Assembly (NCBI GenBank): GCA_017481395.1
Contig: JAFUPE010000027.1
Span: forward strand, 1 to 30,675
DNA: 30,675 nt
Reading direction: 5' to 3'
Origin: Ruminococcus sp.
GTDB lineage: Bacteria > Bacillota_A > Clostridia > Oscillospirales > Acutalibacteraceae
Under the pieces are notes generated by a model. The model saw only the letters and a program-made list of their open reading frames with translations, was not told the DNA's origin and ran no database searches. The position numbers and the translations under genes were made by a program. Each line of letters starts with the position of its first letter. Within the stretch, counting starts at the first letter, position 1. Below are positions 16,692-24,486 of the stretch, in pieces.

Positions 16692-19600
16692 ATGAAACTC
16701 AAAAAAATCCTTTCGATTTTGCTTGCAGTTATGATGGTTTTAAGCACTTTAAGCCTTCTTTCTGTTTCTGCAGAATCTGAGGTAACCAACAACAACCCTT
16801 ATTCGGTTGCTGCAATGGAGCTTGACGAGCTTTATGCTTACGACGGCGACGACCTCGGTAGCACATATACCCCCGAGGCAACAACATTCAAGGTTTGGTC
16901 TCCTACTTCTGAGGCTGTTACTCTTAAGCTTTATGCTACAGGTAGCGATGCCGAAGAGGGTGCCCAGGACCTTGGTGAATACGAAATGACTCTCGACGAA
17001 GAAACAGGCGTTTGGTCTGTAACTGTTGAGGGTGACCTTCTAAACGTTTACTATACCTACGAGGTTTCTACTGTAGCTCTTGTTACAGGTACTAAGAAAA
17101 CTTCCGAGGTTTGTGACATCTATGCTAAGGCTGTAGGTGTTAACGGTAACCGTGCAATGGTAGTTGACCTTGACTCTACCGACCCCGAGGGTTGGGAAAA
17201 TGACCAGTACGTTTTAGTTGACGAGCAGACAGATGCTATTATCTGGGAAGTAGTAGTTCGCGACTTCTCCGCAAGCGAGTCCTCAGGCGTTTCTGAGGCA
17301 AACCGCGGTAAGTTCCTTGCTTTTACCGAGGAAGGCACTACAGTTAACGGCGAGGGCAACATTTCCACTTGTGTTGATTACCTCAAAGAGCTTGGTGTAA
17401 CTCACGTACAGATTAACCCCTTCTACGATTTTGCTTCCATTCAGGAAGACAAGAGCCTTGAGCACCAGTACAACTGGGGCTACGACCCCAAGAACTATAA
17501 CGTTCCCGAGGGTAGCTATTCTTCTAACCCCTATGACGGTAACGTTAGAATTAATGAGTGTAAGCAGATGATTCAGGCTCTTCATAATGCAGGTATCGGT
17601 GTTATTATGGACGTTGTTTACAACCATACATATGCTTCCGACACATCTTTCTTCCAGCTTACAGTTCCTAACTATTACTACCGCTTTAACGCACAGGGCG
17701 GTTGGTCTGCAGGTTCCGGTTGCGGTAACGATACAGCTTCCGAGCGTGCAATGTTCAGAAAGTTTATGATTGACTCCTGCCGTTATTGGGTAGAAGAGTA
17801 CCACGTAGATGGTTTCCGTTTTGACCTTATGGGCCTTCACGATGCCGAAACAATGAACCTTATCAGAGAAGACCTCGACACCATCAACCCTGACCTTATT
17901 ATGTACGGTGAGGGCTGGAACATGAGCTCACAGTTTGACCCTGTTACCTGCACAGGTACAAAGACAATCGGTGCTTCTCAGTCAAATGCTGCAGAGGTTA
18001 GCTCCAGAATCGGTATGTTCAACGACCAGATTCGTGATGCTCTTAAGGGTAACGTATTTACAAACACAGCTACAGGCTTCCTTCAGGGCTCCAAAGCTTG
18101 CTACGAAGGCGTGGCTTACGGTGTACGTGCCAATACATTTGGCAAGGGCGGTACATGGACTCCCCAGACTGCTGAGCAGTGTGTAACTTACGTATCCTGC
18201 CACGATAACCACACTCTTTACGACAGACTTGTTGCTTCAACCCGTGGTGAGGATGCCGAGTACAGAATGAGATATGCTGACCTTATCGAAATGAATAAGA
18301 TGTCTGCAACTCTTATCCTTACATCTCAGGGTACATCCTTCTTCGTAGCAGGCGAAGAGCTTGCTCGTTCAAAGGATGGCGACCACAACAGCTATTCTTC
18401 TCCTGTAGAGCTTAACCAGATCGACTGGAATCTTGCTGTTTCCAATGCTGACCTTGTTTCTTACTACAGAGGTCTCATCGACATCAGAAAGAACTATTCT
18501 CCCTTCACAGATGCAACAGGCAAATATGCTGATGCTTATACATTCGCTACATCTCTCTCCAGTGTTGAAAGCTATATCGCTTATGTGGTAGATAATGACG
18601 TAGAAGGCGAGTGGGATAAGGTTGCAGTTATGACAAACTCCCTTACAAAGGAAACTCAGGTAGTTGAGCTTCCCGACGTAGGCGTTGACGAGTGGGTTAT
18701 CATTGCTGATGAAAACAGCACTGGCGTATCTGCGATCGAGGTTGTAAAGGGTAACACATTTGAGGTTGCTCCCTCAGGCTCTATTATTGCTGTTGATAAG
18801 AAGAGCTTTGATGCTGTAGGTCTTGAGTCTACAGACTCTAAGGTTACAGTTAACCACGTAAACGCAAAAACAAACGAAGTTATCACAACCCAGACTATCA
18901 CAGGTGAGGTAGGTAAGGGTTACGAAACAGCTCAGGATTCTTCCTTAAGCCTCGAGTACGAAATCGACCGTGTTGAAGGTGATGCAAAGGGCACATTTAC
19001 AGAAGAAGACAAGGTTGTTACTTACTACTACAATAGCTACGTTGCTCCTGCATTAAAGGATAACGATATTACAGGCGACGGTAAAGTTAACATCAAAGAC
19101 GCAACAGCAGTTCAGAAGCACATTGCTAAGATTGTAGTTTTAGCTGATGACGTTGCTGCTCTTGCTGACTACGACTACAACGGCAAGGTAAATGTTAAGG
19201 ATGCAACAGCAGTTCAGAAGCATATTGCAAACATTAACATCAGCATCGGTACCGTTGTTACAAACTTCTACGCAATCAACGATAATGGCGACAAGGTTTC
19301 TATTGCTCCTTCCGTAGAGAAGAAGTACAAGGTAGGCTCTGAGTACAAGACAGAGGCTGTTTCTGTTGAGCTTTACTCTGTAAGCGAGCAGCTTCCTGAA
19401 AATGCAGAGGGTATTGTAGCTGTTGGTACAACTACAGTTGACTACATCTATGATTATTCTGCAAGCGGTATCAAGGTACACGCAATTCACCTTGACCCCG
19501 AAGCTACTTGGACTCCTTACCTCTGGGCTTGGGATCCTACCAGCGGTGTTAACGCATTCGGCTCTTGGCCCGGCGTTCCTATGCTTGCTGATGGTGACGG

Positions 19601-19826
19601 TTGGTATACAATCGATGCAGCACTTCCCGAGGGTTGCGAGTACGGTATCATTATTAATGCAAACGGTTCTCCCCAGACTGCCGATATGATGGGTAACACT
19701 GCAGAAGAAATCTGGATTGTTATCGACGACTATAACATCATCGACAAGGGCGAGTTTATCACAATCTACACCGAAAAGCCCGATATCGAGGCTCTTCGTG
19801 CAGAGGTTGTAGTTCCCGCTGAATAA
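16692..19826 (+). CDS. Secreted type I pullulanase with dockerin and starch-binding module
   Basis: 1044 residues. Signal peptide (about 1-28), CBM48-like domain, GH13 pullulanase core (YNWGYDP 260-266, DVVYNH 307-312, nucleophile Asp378 in GFRFD, acid/base Glu407 in YGEGW, Asp505 in CHDN). A MucBP-like module (about 715-785) comes next, then a type I dockerin (about 790-850; loops DITGDGKVNIKD and DYDYNGKVNVKD, both followed by ATAVQKHIA). A second MucBP-like segment (about 853-923) and a CBM26-like starch-binding module (about 927-1027, aromatic-rich WTPYLWAW, SWPGVPM, GDGWY) complete it. Likely an extracellular starch-debranching enzyme docked on a cohesin scaffold. AGGAGGT precedes the ATG. 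A CTGCTTT/AAAGCAG hairpin lies in the gap after the upstream paralogue, with no clear terminator or promoter. Confidence 0.95.
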   Translation: MKLKKILSILLAVMMVLSTLSLLSVSAESEVTNNNPYSVAAMELDELYAYDGDDLGSTYTPEATTFKVWSPTSEAVTLKLYATGSDAEEGAQDLGEYEMTLDEETGVWSVTVEGDLLNVYYTYEVSTVALVTGTKKTSEVCDIYAKAVGVNGNRAMVVDLDSTDPEGWENDQYVLVDEQTDAIIWEVVVRDFSASESSGVSEANRGKFLAFTEEGTTVNGEGNISTCVDYLKELGVTHVQINPFYDFASIQEDKSLEHQYNWGYDPKNYNVPEGSYSSNPYDGNVRINECKQMIQALHNAGIGVIMDVVYNHTYASDTSFFQLTVPNYYYRFNAQGGWSAGSGCGNDTASERAMFRKFMIDSCRYWVEEYHVDGFRFDLMGLHDAETMNLIREDLDTINPDLIMYGEGWNMSSQFDPVTCTGTKTIGASQSNAAEVSSRIGMFNDQIRDALKGNVFTNTATGFLQGSKACYEGVAYGVRANTFGKGGTWTPQTAEQCVTYVSCHDNHTLYDRLVASTRGEDAEYRMRYADLIEMNKMSATLILTSQGTSFFVAGEELARSKDGDHNSYSSPVELNQIDWNLAVSNADLVSYYRGLIDIRKNYSPFTDATGKYADAYTFATSLSSVESYIAYVVDNDVEGEWDKVAVMTNSLTKETQVVELPDVGVDEWVIIADENSTGVSAIEVVKGNTFEVAPSGSIIAVDKKSFDAVGLESTDSKVTVNHVNAKTNEVITTQTITGEVGKGYETAQDSSLSLEYEIDRVEGDAKGTFTEEDKVVTYYYNSYVAPALKDNDITGDGKVNIKDATAVQKHIAKIVVLADDVAALADYDYNGKVNVKDATAVQKHIANINISIGTVVTNFYAINDNGDKVSIAPSVEKKYKVGSEYKTEAVSVELYSVSEQLPENAEGIVAVGTTTVDYIYDYSASGIKVHAIHLDPEATWTPYLWAWDPTSGVNAFGSWPGVPMLADGDGWYTIDAALPEGCEYGIIINANGSPQTADMMGNTAEEIWIVIDDYNIIDKGEFITIYTEKPDIEALRAEVVVPAE

Positions 19827-19849
19827 TCAGACAAAACTGATATAAAATT

Positions 19850-19888
19850 ACCTCCCTGAGTTAATTCTCAGGGAGGTTTCCTTTTATT
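19850..19888. terminator. Terminator between the secreted pullulanase and the opposing dehydrogenase gene
   Basis: Perfect eleven-base stem ACCTCCCTGAG / CTCAGGGAGGT around TTAATT, followed by TTCCTTTTATTT on the plus strand and AATTTTAT on the minus strand; probably serves both converging genes. Confidence 0.85.
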
Positions 19889-19895
19889 TGTCAAC

Positions 19896-20843
19896 TTAAA
19901 CTATTCTGTTTTTCTTGCTTCCGCTAAAGTAGCTTTCGATATTTTCTGCAATTTTTCTTACGCATCTGTTTCGTGCTTCATACGAGCCCCAAGCCATATG
20001 AGGAGTAAAGCAAACGTTATCAAATCCAAGAATTTCGTTGTAAGGGTGCTCTTTAGAAAAAGGCTCTATAGAGTAAACGTCAACACCCAAACCGCCTAAC
20101 TTGCCCTGCTTAATAGCATTTGTCAAGGCTCTTTCGTCGGCTACTGCTCCGCGGGCAGTGTTTATAACAATGGCGTTTTGCTTCATTTTAGCAATCCTGT
20201 CGGCGTTGATTAAATTCCTTGTTTCATTGCTTAGAGGTACGTGCAGTGTGATAATGTCACACTCCTTGCAAAGAGTATCAATATCTACAACTGGAAATCT
20301 GCCTTCCTGTTTCCTTCGGCACACCATTACCTTACAACCGAATGCGTCTGCAATCTCTGCAACCTTCATACCGATAGAGCCGCCGCCTACAACGCCCCAG
20401 GCGAACGAGGACAGCTCGTGGTACACAGGGGTCAGTTTATTTGCAATACCTGATTTTGTATATTCGCCGCTTCTTACAAAGTCTTCGTATTCCTTAAGGT
20501 GTGTCGTAAGGCTCAGAGCCATTGCAAGCGTAACCTGAGCCACACTGTCGGTAGAATACCCCGGTACGTTGCAAACTGCAATCTCTGCATTTTTACAGTA
20601 CTCAGTATCAATATTGTCATAGCCTGTAGCCGCAACACAAATTATTTTAAGCTTGCTTGCATCTTTTAAGTTACTTTCATTTAGCTTAATTTTATTAATA
20701 ATAACTACATCTGAATCGTGTATTCTTTCTGATACCTTTTCGGGTTCGGTTGTTTGATACTCTGCAACTTCGCCTAAGGCATAAATAGGGGAAAGGTCAA
20801 TGTCCTTTCCGAGGGTTCCTTTATCAAGAACTGCAATTTTCAT
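19896..20843 (-). CDS. D-2-hydroxyacid dehydrogenase (hydroxypyruvate/glyoxylate reductase type)
   Basis: 315 residues. Reversible NAD(P)H-linked reduction of a 2-oxo acid. The dinucleotide loop GGGSIG (153-158) and the catalytic triad Arg231 (NTARGA), Glu260 and His282 (TPHMAWGSYEAR) are all present. After the second strand of the fold the sequence is CRRK (175-178) rather than an acidic residue, which suggests NADP(H) preference (inference). The substrate cannot be read from sequence; hydroxypyruvate or glycerate is plausible. Its ATG shares one base with the folT stop, and AGAGGAG lies nine bases upstream, so it is the second gene of the THF-riboswitch operon. A strong terminator follows. 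Confidence 0.93.
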   Translation of the reverse strand: MKIAVLDKGTLGKDIDLSPIYALGEVAEYQTTEPEKVSERIHDSDVVIINKIKLNESNLKDASKLKIICVAATGYDNIDTEYCKNAEIAVCNVPGYSTDSVAQVTLAMALSLTTHLKEYEDFVRSGEYTKSGIANKLTPVYHELSSFAWGVVGGGSIGMKVAEIADAFGCKVMVCRRKQEGRFPVVDIDTLCKECDIITLHVPLSNETRNLINADRIAKMKQNAIVINTARGAVADERALTNAIKQGKLGGLGVDVYSIEPFSKEHPYNEILGFDNVCFTPHMAWGSYEARNRCVRKIAENIESYFSGSKKNRIV

Positions 20844-21409
20844 TAAAGTCTTCTCCTCTTTAGCCGTTTTTCAAGCTGTTTTATAACTGTTTTTTCAAAA
20901 AGAATAATTACTGCAATTTCAATGGGAATTGCTACAAAGGTTTTTATACTTCTGATTCCTGCGGTGATCCAGAATGCCTTGGAAAACTGTATATATAGCC
21001 ACAGCGAGCCCAAAGCGATTTCTACAAATATGCCTGACACAACCTCGCATATTACAAGGGAGGGCACAAATCGCTTGCTTTCATATAAAAACATACCATA
21101 AAGTATTCCTACCAGTAGTCCGTTTAAAGTCCAACCCGGAAAATATGCACCCATAGGAACTAACATAAAGCATATCAGATCGCCTAATGCTCCTATTGCA
21201 CCTGAGGCTACGGGGCCGCAAAGTATGCCTGCAATTGCAATTGGCAGAAACGTAAGCCCGATTTTAATATCTGGTGTAATTGCTAAGGTTAAATTGGAAA
21301 AATACCCAAGCAAAATCCTCAACGCCAATAGCATACCGCATATTGCAAGGTTTTGGGGCTTTTTTAATGTTTGTGCCGATTTTAAAAACTTTTCTCTGAT
21401 AATATTCAC
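20843..21409 (-). CDS. folT: Folate ECF transporter substrate-binding subunit
   Basis: Membrane S component that captures folate and works with a shared ECF energising module (not in this window). 188 residues, about six helices. The sequence GYFSNLTLAITPDIKIG followed by FLPIAIAGILCGP and PMGAYFPGWTLN is typical of FolT. The start is GTG 21409 with AGGAGG seven bases upstream; an in-frame TTG at 21415 is too close to that site. The THF riboswitch directly upstream strongly supports the folate assignment. The downstream dehydrogenase overlaps its stop. Confidence 0.95.
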   Translation of the reverse strand: MNIIREKFLKSAQTLKKPQNLAICGMLLALRILLGYFSNLTLAITPDIKIGLTFLPIAIAGILCGPVASGAIGALGDLICFMLVPMGAYFPGWTLNGLLVGILYGMFLYESKRFVPSLVICEVVSGIFVEIALGSLWLYIQFSKAFWITAGIRSIKTFVAIPIEIAVIILFEKTVIKQLEKRLKRRRL

Positions 21410-21420
21410 GTGCAAACCTC

Positions 21421-21470
21421 CTGTGTTTGCCGCAGAAAAAGAGAAGGCGAAACTGCATTTTTAAACACAG
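21421..21470 (-). promoter_or_regulatory. Candidate expression-platform hairpin of the folT riboswitch
   Basis: On the minus strand CTGTGTTT (21470-21463) pairs perfectly with AAACACAG (21428-21421), with an inner GCAG/CTGC. The 3' arm shares two bases with the AGGAGG ribosome site (21422-21417). Control of translation initiation is therefore plausible; no classic poly-U terminator is seen. Confidence 0.5.
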
Positions 21471-21485
21471 CTCCGCCGTAAATTC

Positions 21486-21587
21486 TGATTTTCAGCGGGA
21501 TGCAAGCCTTACACCGCGAGTTTTACTCTTCGTCCTCTTGGCAACTCCCCGTCCAAGCGGCACTTTACGCACAAGGCTCTACTCTGT
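21486..21587 (-). promoter_or_regulatory. THF (folT-type) riboswitch
   Basis: The minus strand reads AGAGTAG, then GCGTAAAGTGCCG, GGACGGGGAGTTG, GGACGAAGAG, CGCGGTG and GCATCCCGCTG, the conserved blocks of the tetrahydrofolate riboswitch in order. Pairings that fit are GCCTT/AAGGC (P2), CTTGG/CCAAG (P3) and GAGT/ACTC. The closing P1 looks weak (CAG/CTG). It lies directly in front of folT. Confidence 0.93.
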
Positions 21588-21595
21588 TTTTTTAT

Positions 21596-21624
21596 ATAAT
21601 ATACCTGTTGGGTCGTTTTGTCAA
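21596..21624 (-). promoter_or_regulatory. Promoter of the folT transcript
   Basis: On the minus strand TTGACA (21624-21619), 17-base spacer, TATTAT (21601-21596). The -35 begins one base after the ribU stop codon, and the riboswitch starts about nine bases after the -10. Confidence 0.85.
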
Positions 21625-22317
21625 TCAAAATACGCCGTTAAAAGCAAGAATAACCAACACGCAGGTTGTAATAATCAGTATCGATAAAATAATAGAAGAA
21701 ATAAAGGTTGTTGTTTTTTTGTTGCTTTGCTCAGAGCCTTGAGGCAGAAGCCTTGCTTTTCTTAAGGCAGTAACCACAAGCTTGTATAATACAAGTGTCA
21801 CACTCGCATTTAAAGCACCTTTTATTACGTTAAAGGGCAAAAATGCAGGGAGCAAAAGGGTGCTTATAAATTCTCTTGTTACGTTCATATAAAGAGGAGT
21901 GACAAGATAATTCCATAAAAGCATAATTCCTGTCATAAGCACCGTGCCTGCCCCAAGTCCGATTATAGCTCCCGCAAGAGACTTCTTCTTTTTGTAAATA
22001 AAAGCCGCAGGGCAAACAAATGCTGCAGTTGCCAGTACATTCATTGCAAAGCCGATAAAGCCTGTAGAGCTGAATGTAAGCATTTCAAGAAAACAAACAA
22101 CCACAGTAACCGCAAAAGCAGGCAAAGGCCCGTAAATAAAGCCACCGATAAGTATTATGGCACTTTTAAATTCAAGGTCAAGAAATGGCACACTGGGAAT
22201 AATCGGAATGCGACAGATAAATGTAATTACGTACGCCATTGCCGCAAGCATACCCAAGGTTGCAAGCATCTTTACACGATAGCCTCTGTCATTATTTCTT
22301 GTCAAAGCTTTTTCCAT
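21625..22317 (-). CDS. ribU: Riboflavin ECF transporter substrate-binding subunit
   Basis: Membrane S component for riboflavin uptake. 230 residues from ATG 22317, which has GGAGG seven bases upstream. The frame is open further up to 22401, but that part lies in the riboswitch terminator. About six helices. The stretch VPFLDLEFKSAIILIGGFIYGP is split here as VPFLDLEF and KSAIILIGGFIYGP; it is the typical RibU entry segment. The FMN riboswitch in front makes the vitamin assignment firm. The C-terminal extension past about 195 is polar then hydrophobic. No ECF ATPase or EcfT gene is nearby, so it must use a shared module encoded elsewhere. Confidence 0.95.
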   Translation of the reverse strand: MEKALTRNNDRGYRVKMLATLGMLAAMAYVITFICRIPIIPSVPFLDLEFKSAIILIGGFIYGPLPAFAVTVVVCFLEMLTFSSTGFIGFAMNVLATAAFVCPAAFIYKKKKSLAGAIIGLGAGTVLMTGIMLLWNYLVTPLYMNVTREFISTLLLPAFLPFNVIKGALNASVTLVLYKLVVTALRKARLLPQGSEQSNKKTTTFISSIILSILIITTCVLVILAFNGVF

Positions 22318-22341
22318 AAATTTACCTCCAAGGTAGGGGAC

Positions 22342-22373
22342 GATAAAAATAAAAGCTCCGCAAGTGCGGAGCC
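22342..22373 (-). terminator. FMN riboswitch terminator
   Basis: On the minus strand, GCTCCGC-ACTT-GCGGAGC followed by TTTTATTTTT, between the aptamer and the ribU ribosome site. This is the transcription-attenuation platform. Confidence 0.93.
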
Positions 22374-22399
22374 TGAGCATTATACATAAGTATAAAGTC

Positions 22400-22504
22400 A
22401 TCTTTTCTCATCCGGACTATACCGTCGGCACAGGAGTTACACCTGTTCAGCACAAGGCTCGTGGGCTTTACCACCGGTGGGGAATTTCACCCCGCCCCAA
22501 AGAT
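22400..22504 (-). promoter_or_regulatory. FMN riboswitch (RFN element)
   Basis: The minus strand shows the RFN blocks in order: GGGGCGGGGTGAAATTCC, CACCGGTGGT, AAGCCCACGAG, then GCCGACGGTATAGTCCGGATG. ATCTTT and AAAAGAT close the aptamer as P1. FMN binding should favour the terminator and switch off ribU. Confidence 0.97.
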
Positions 22505-22513
22505 TTCATAAGT

Positions 22514-22542
22514 ATTCTATAACTAAAGACGAATGTTGTCAA
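22514..22542 (-). promoter_or_regulatory. Promoter of the ribU transcript
   Basis: On the minus strand TTGACA (22542-22537), 17-base spacer, TAGAAT (22519-22514). It starts eight bases after the licD-like stop codon. Confidence 0.82.
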
Positions 22543-22549
22543 GCTTTTG

Positions 22550-23386
22550 TCACAGGGATTTTTCACCAAGTCTAAGCTCAATAATATCATGATGAGCAAC
22601 TCTCTTTTCCTCAGGCGGTAACTCCATATAGTTTCCGAAAGGAATTTTAAGGTACTCTTCGTAATTTTTCATTGCAAGGTATTTTCTGCCCTCAAACTCA
22701 ACCTCGCATATTCCGTCGTAAATGCTTCTGGGATAAACCTTTTTCATAAAGTAAAATCCGGCACAGAGCTCGGCAACGTTTTCCGAGGTTTCAAAGCTAA
22801 AGCGGCTCATTCTTTTTTCTGCAAACTTCCAGATTTTGTATCTTACATTTTTGCCTCTGAAAATGCCAAGCAATACCTTAGAGCCGACGCTTAGCAGGCC
22901 GCCTTGGTTTTTCGGTACAATACCCGAACGAAAAAGCGAGTAAACCATTGTCCACATATACTGTATTAATCGAGCCATTTTGCCGCTTGCCAAACCGTCA
23001 ATAGGGAAAATGTCAAGAGGAATGCCATGCGGCATATCCATATCCTTCTGATACTCCTTAATCAGGGTGTGGTTTGTATCGGCGATTACCGCAAAAATAT
23101 TGCCGTAGGTATTCTCTTTATCGGCATCCAGAAGCACAAAACGCTTGCTGGGATTTTCTTTTTTGTAAAGTCTTAAAAATTGTTCGTAATCAGGTCTGGG
23201 CATCAACACGTCGATGTCGTCATCCCAAGGTACGAATCCCTTGTTTCGTATTGAGCCGATAAGACAACCGCCGCAAAGGTAATATGTAAGTCCGTTTTTT
23301 CTGCAGAAGTCATCAAAAAAGTTAAGTCCGTCAAGCTCTGCAAGCTGTAGGTCTCTCAGAGTCTTACTGTCAAGCTGAATACTCAA
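22550..23386 (-). CDS. LicD family phosphotransferase
   Basis: 278 residues, soluble. It carries the LicD nucleotidyltransferase-like signature YLCGGCLIGSIRNKG then PWDDDIDV, with Asp55-Asp57 and Asp59, and PLDIFPIDG further on. LicD proteins transfer phosphocholine or similar phospho-groups onto teichoic acids or surface glycans; no choline pathway genes are nearby, so the group transferred is unknown. Its start overlaps the stop of the upstream GT2 gene by four bases (ATGA), so they are translationally coupled. Last gene of the operon that begins with the dipeptidase. No terminator was found before the ribU promoter. Confidence 0.93.
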   Translation of the reverse strand: MSIQLDSKTLRDLQLAELDGLNFFDDFCRKNGLTYYLCGGCLIGSIRNKGFVPWDDDIDVLMPRPDYEQFLRLYKKENPSKRFVLLDADKENTYGNIFAVIADTNHTLIKEYQKDMDMPHGIPLDIFPIDGLASGKMARLIQYMWTMVYSLFRSGIVPKNQGGLLSVGSKVLLGIFRGKNVRYKIWKFAEKRMSRFSFETSENVAELCAGFYFMKKVYPRSIYDGICEVEFEGRKYLAMKNYEEYLKIPFGNYMELPPEEKRVAHHDIIELRLGEKSL

Positions 23387-24486
23387 ACTAAATCTTCACT
23401 GCTTTCTTTTTTGTTATGGCGATTGTTTTTAATAACCGCATTCTTAACCTCGTTAATTCTTTCGAAAGGTTTATCACCAAGCTTTCTTCTCCAGAACGGC
23501 ATTTTAACAAGTCCGCAAAGTGTACCCACTCCGTAAGCAATATGCAGTATAGGGAACAGGAAAGGCAGGAGCAAAAACTGTGGCTGAACCTTCCTTGTTA
23601 AAAAACATACGACAGTGTTAACAAAGTCAAACATAAGATATGCAAGTACGGTGTAAAGCAAGGGATAAATGTAACCCAAAGCCGCAAACACGGTAAAAAT
23701 AATCAGCATAATAAGAAATACAAAGGGTGCAAAATGAAAGTAAGAAAGACAACCGGGGCAAACGCCGCAGGTAAGACCAATCCAATAACCGTTGCCGTAT
23801 TTCTGCTTTATCATATGACGAAGGGTGCTTCTTGTGTGCTGAAAGGAGATAATATCGGGAAAACTGCACATTTTATAGCCTGCTTCTCTAATTCTGTAAT
23901 GAAGCTCATTGTCCTCGGTTCTTCCCAAAGCTTCGTTAAAGCCGCCGACTTTCTCAAAAACCTCTCTCTTATAAGCGGCATGAAAAAGCGAGTCATGGTA
24001 TTCCTGTTTTCCTGTAGGACGTCTGTAATTTGCAATAGAGCTTCCGAAGAGGCTTTCCTCAGCAGCAAGAAGTGTTAGCTTCCAAGAGGTTTCGTTATCT
24101 ACAATGTTGGGTCTGCCGCCGCCGACAATGGTTTCGCCAAACTCCTCCATATTGTAAATACAGCGTGCAATAAAGTTACGGGGAATCTGTGCGTGTGCAT
24201 CAATACGAATAATTACGTCACCTGTAGCCTTTGTAAGTGCCGCATTCCACGAAGCAGCCTGACTTCCTTTATTGCTACCGGTAATAATAACATCTTTAAA
24301 TCCGTACTCGGTAGCTTTAAAATCCTCCATCATAGCCAAGGTGCCGTCAGTCGAGTTGCTGTCAACAAGCACAACCTCGATTTTTTCATGAGGATAAGTC
24401 TGGTCTGCAATATTACGAAAGAGTCCGTTAAGCACCTTTTCTTCGTTATAAGCAATTACACAAAGTGAAACTAACATAATCAGCAT
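23383..24486 (-). CDS. Membrane-associated family 2 glycosyltransferase (ExoA-like)
   Basis: 367 residues. N-terminal GT-A domain: VSLCVIAYNEE, VDSNSTDGT (41-49) and IRIDAHAQIP, with Asp96-Ala-His98 in place of DxD, as in the ExoA-like group. At least three hydrophobic helices follow (about 245-330), then a basic, polar tail. It likely adds a sugar to a lipid-linked or surface glycan at the inner membrane face. Two ATGs are possible (24486 and 24477); neither is ideally spaced from the AAAGGAAG upstream. The start lies within the last codons of the DUF975 gene and the stop overlaps the licD-like start, so all three are tightly coupled. Confidence 0.92.
   Translation of the reverse strand: MLIMLVSLCVIAYNEEKVLNGLFRNIADQTYPHEKIEVVLVDSNSTDGTLAMMEDFKATEYGFKDVIITGSNKGSQAASWNAALTKATGDVIIRIDAHAQIPRNFIARCIYNMEEFGETIVGGGRPNIVDNETSWKLTLLAAEESLFGSSIANYRRPTGKQEYHDSLFHAAYKREVFEKVGGFNEALGRTEDNELHYRIREAGYKMCSFPDIISFQHTRSTLRHMIKQKYGNGYWIGLTCGVCPGCLSYFHFAPFVFLIMLIIFTVFAALGYIYPLLYTVLAYLMFDFVNTVVCFLTRKVQPQFLLLPFLFPILHIAYGVGTLCGLVKMPFWRRKLGDKPFERINEVKNAVIKNNRHNKKESSEDLV

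Noticed and set aside
17283..17840. 185-codon open frame antisense to the secreted pullulanase
   Set aside because: A shadow of a strongly codon-biased gene; the Cys/Val/Asn-rich product has no domain and no ribosome site.
22318..22401. 28-residue N-terminal extension of RibU
   Set aside because: It covers the FMN riboswitch terminator; GGAGG is correctly placed for ATG 22317.
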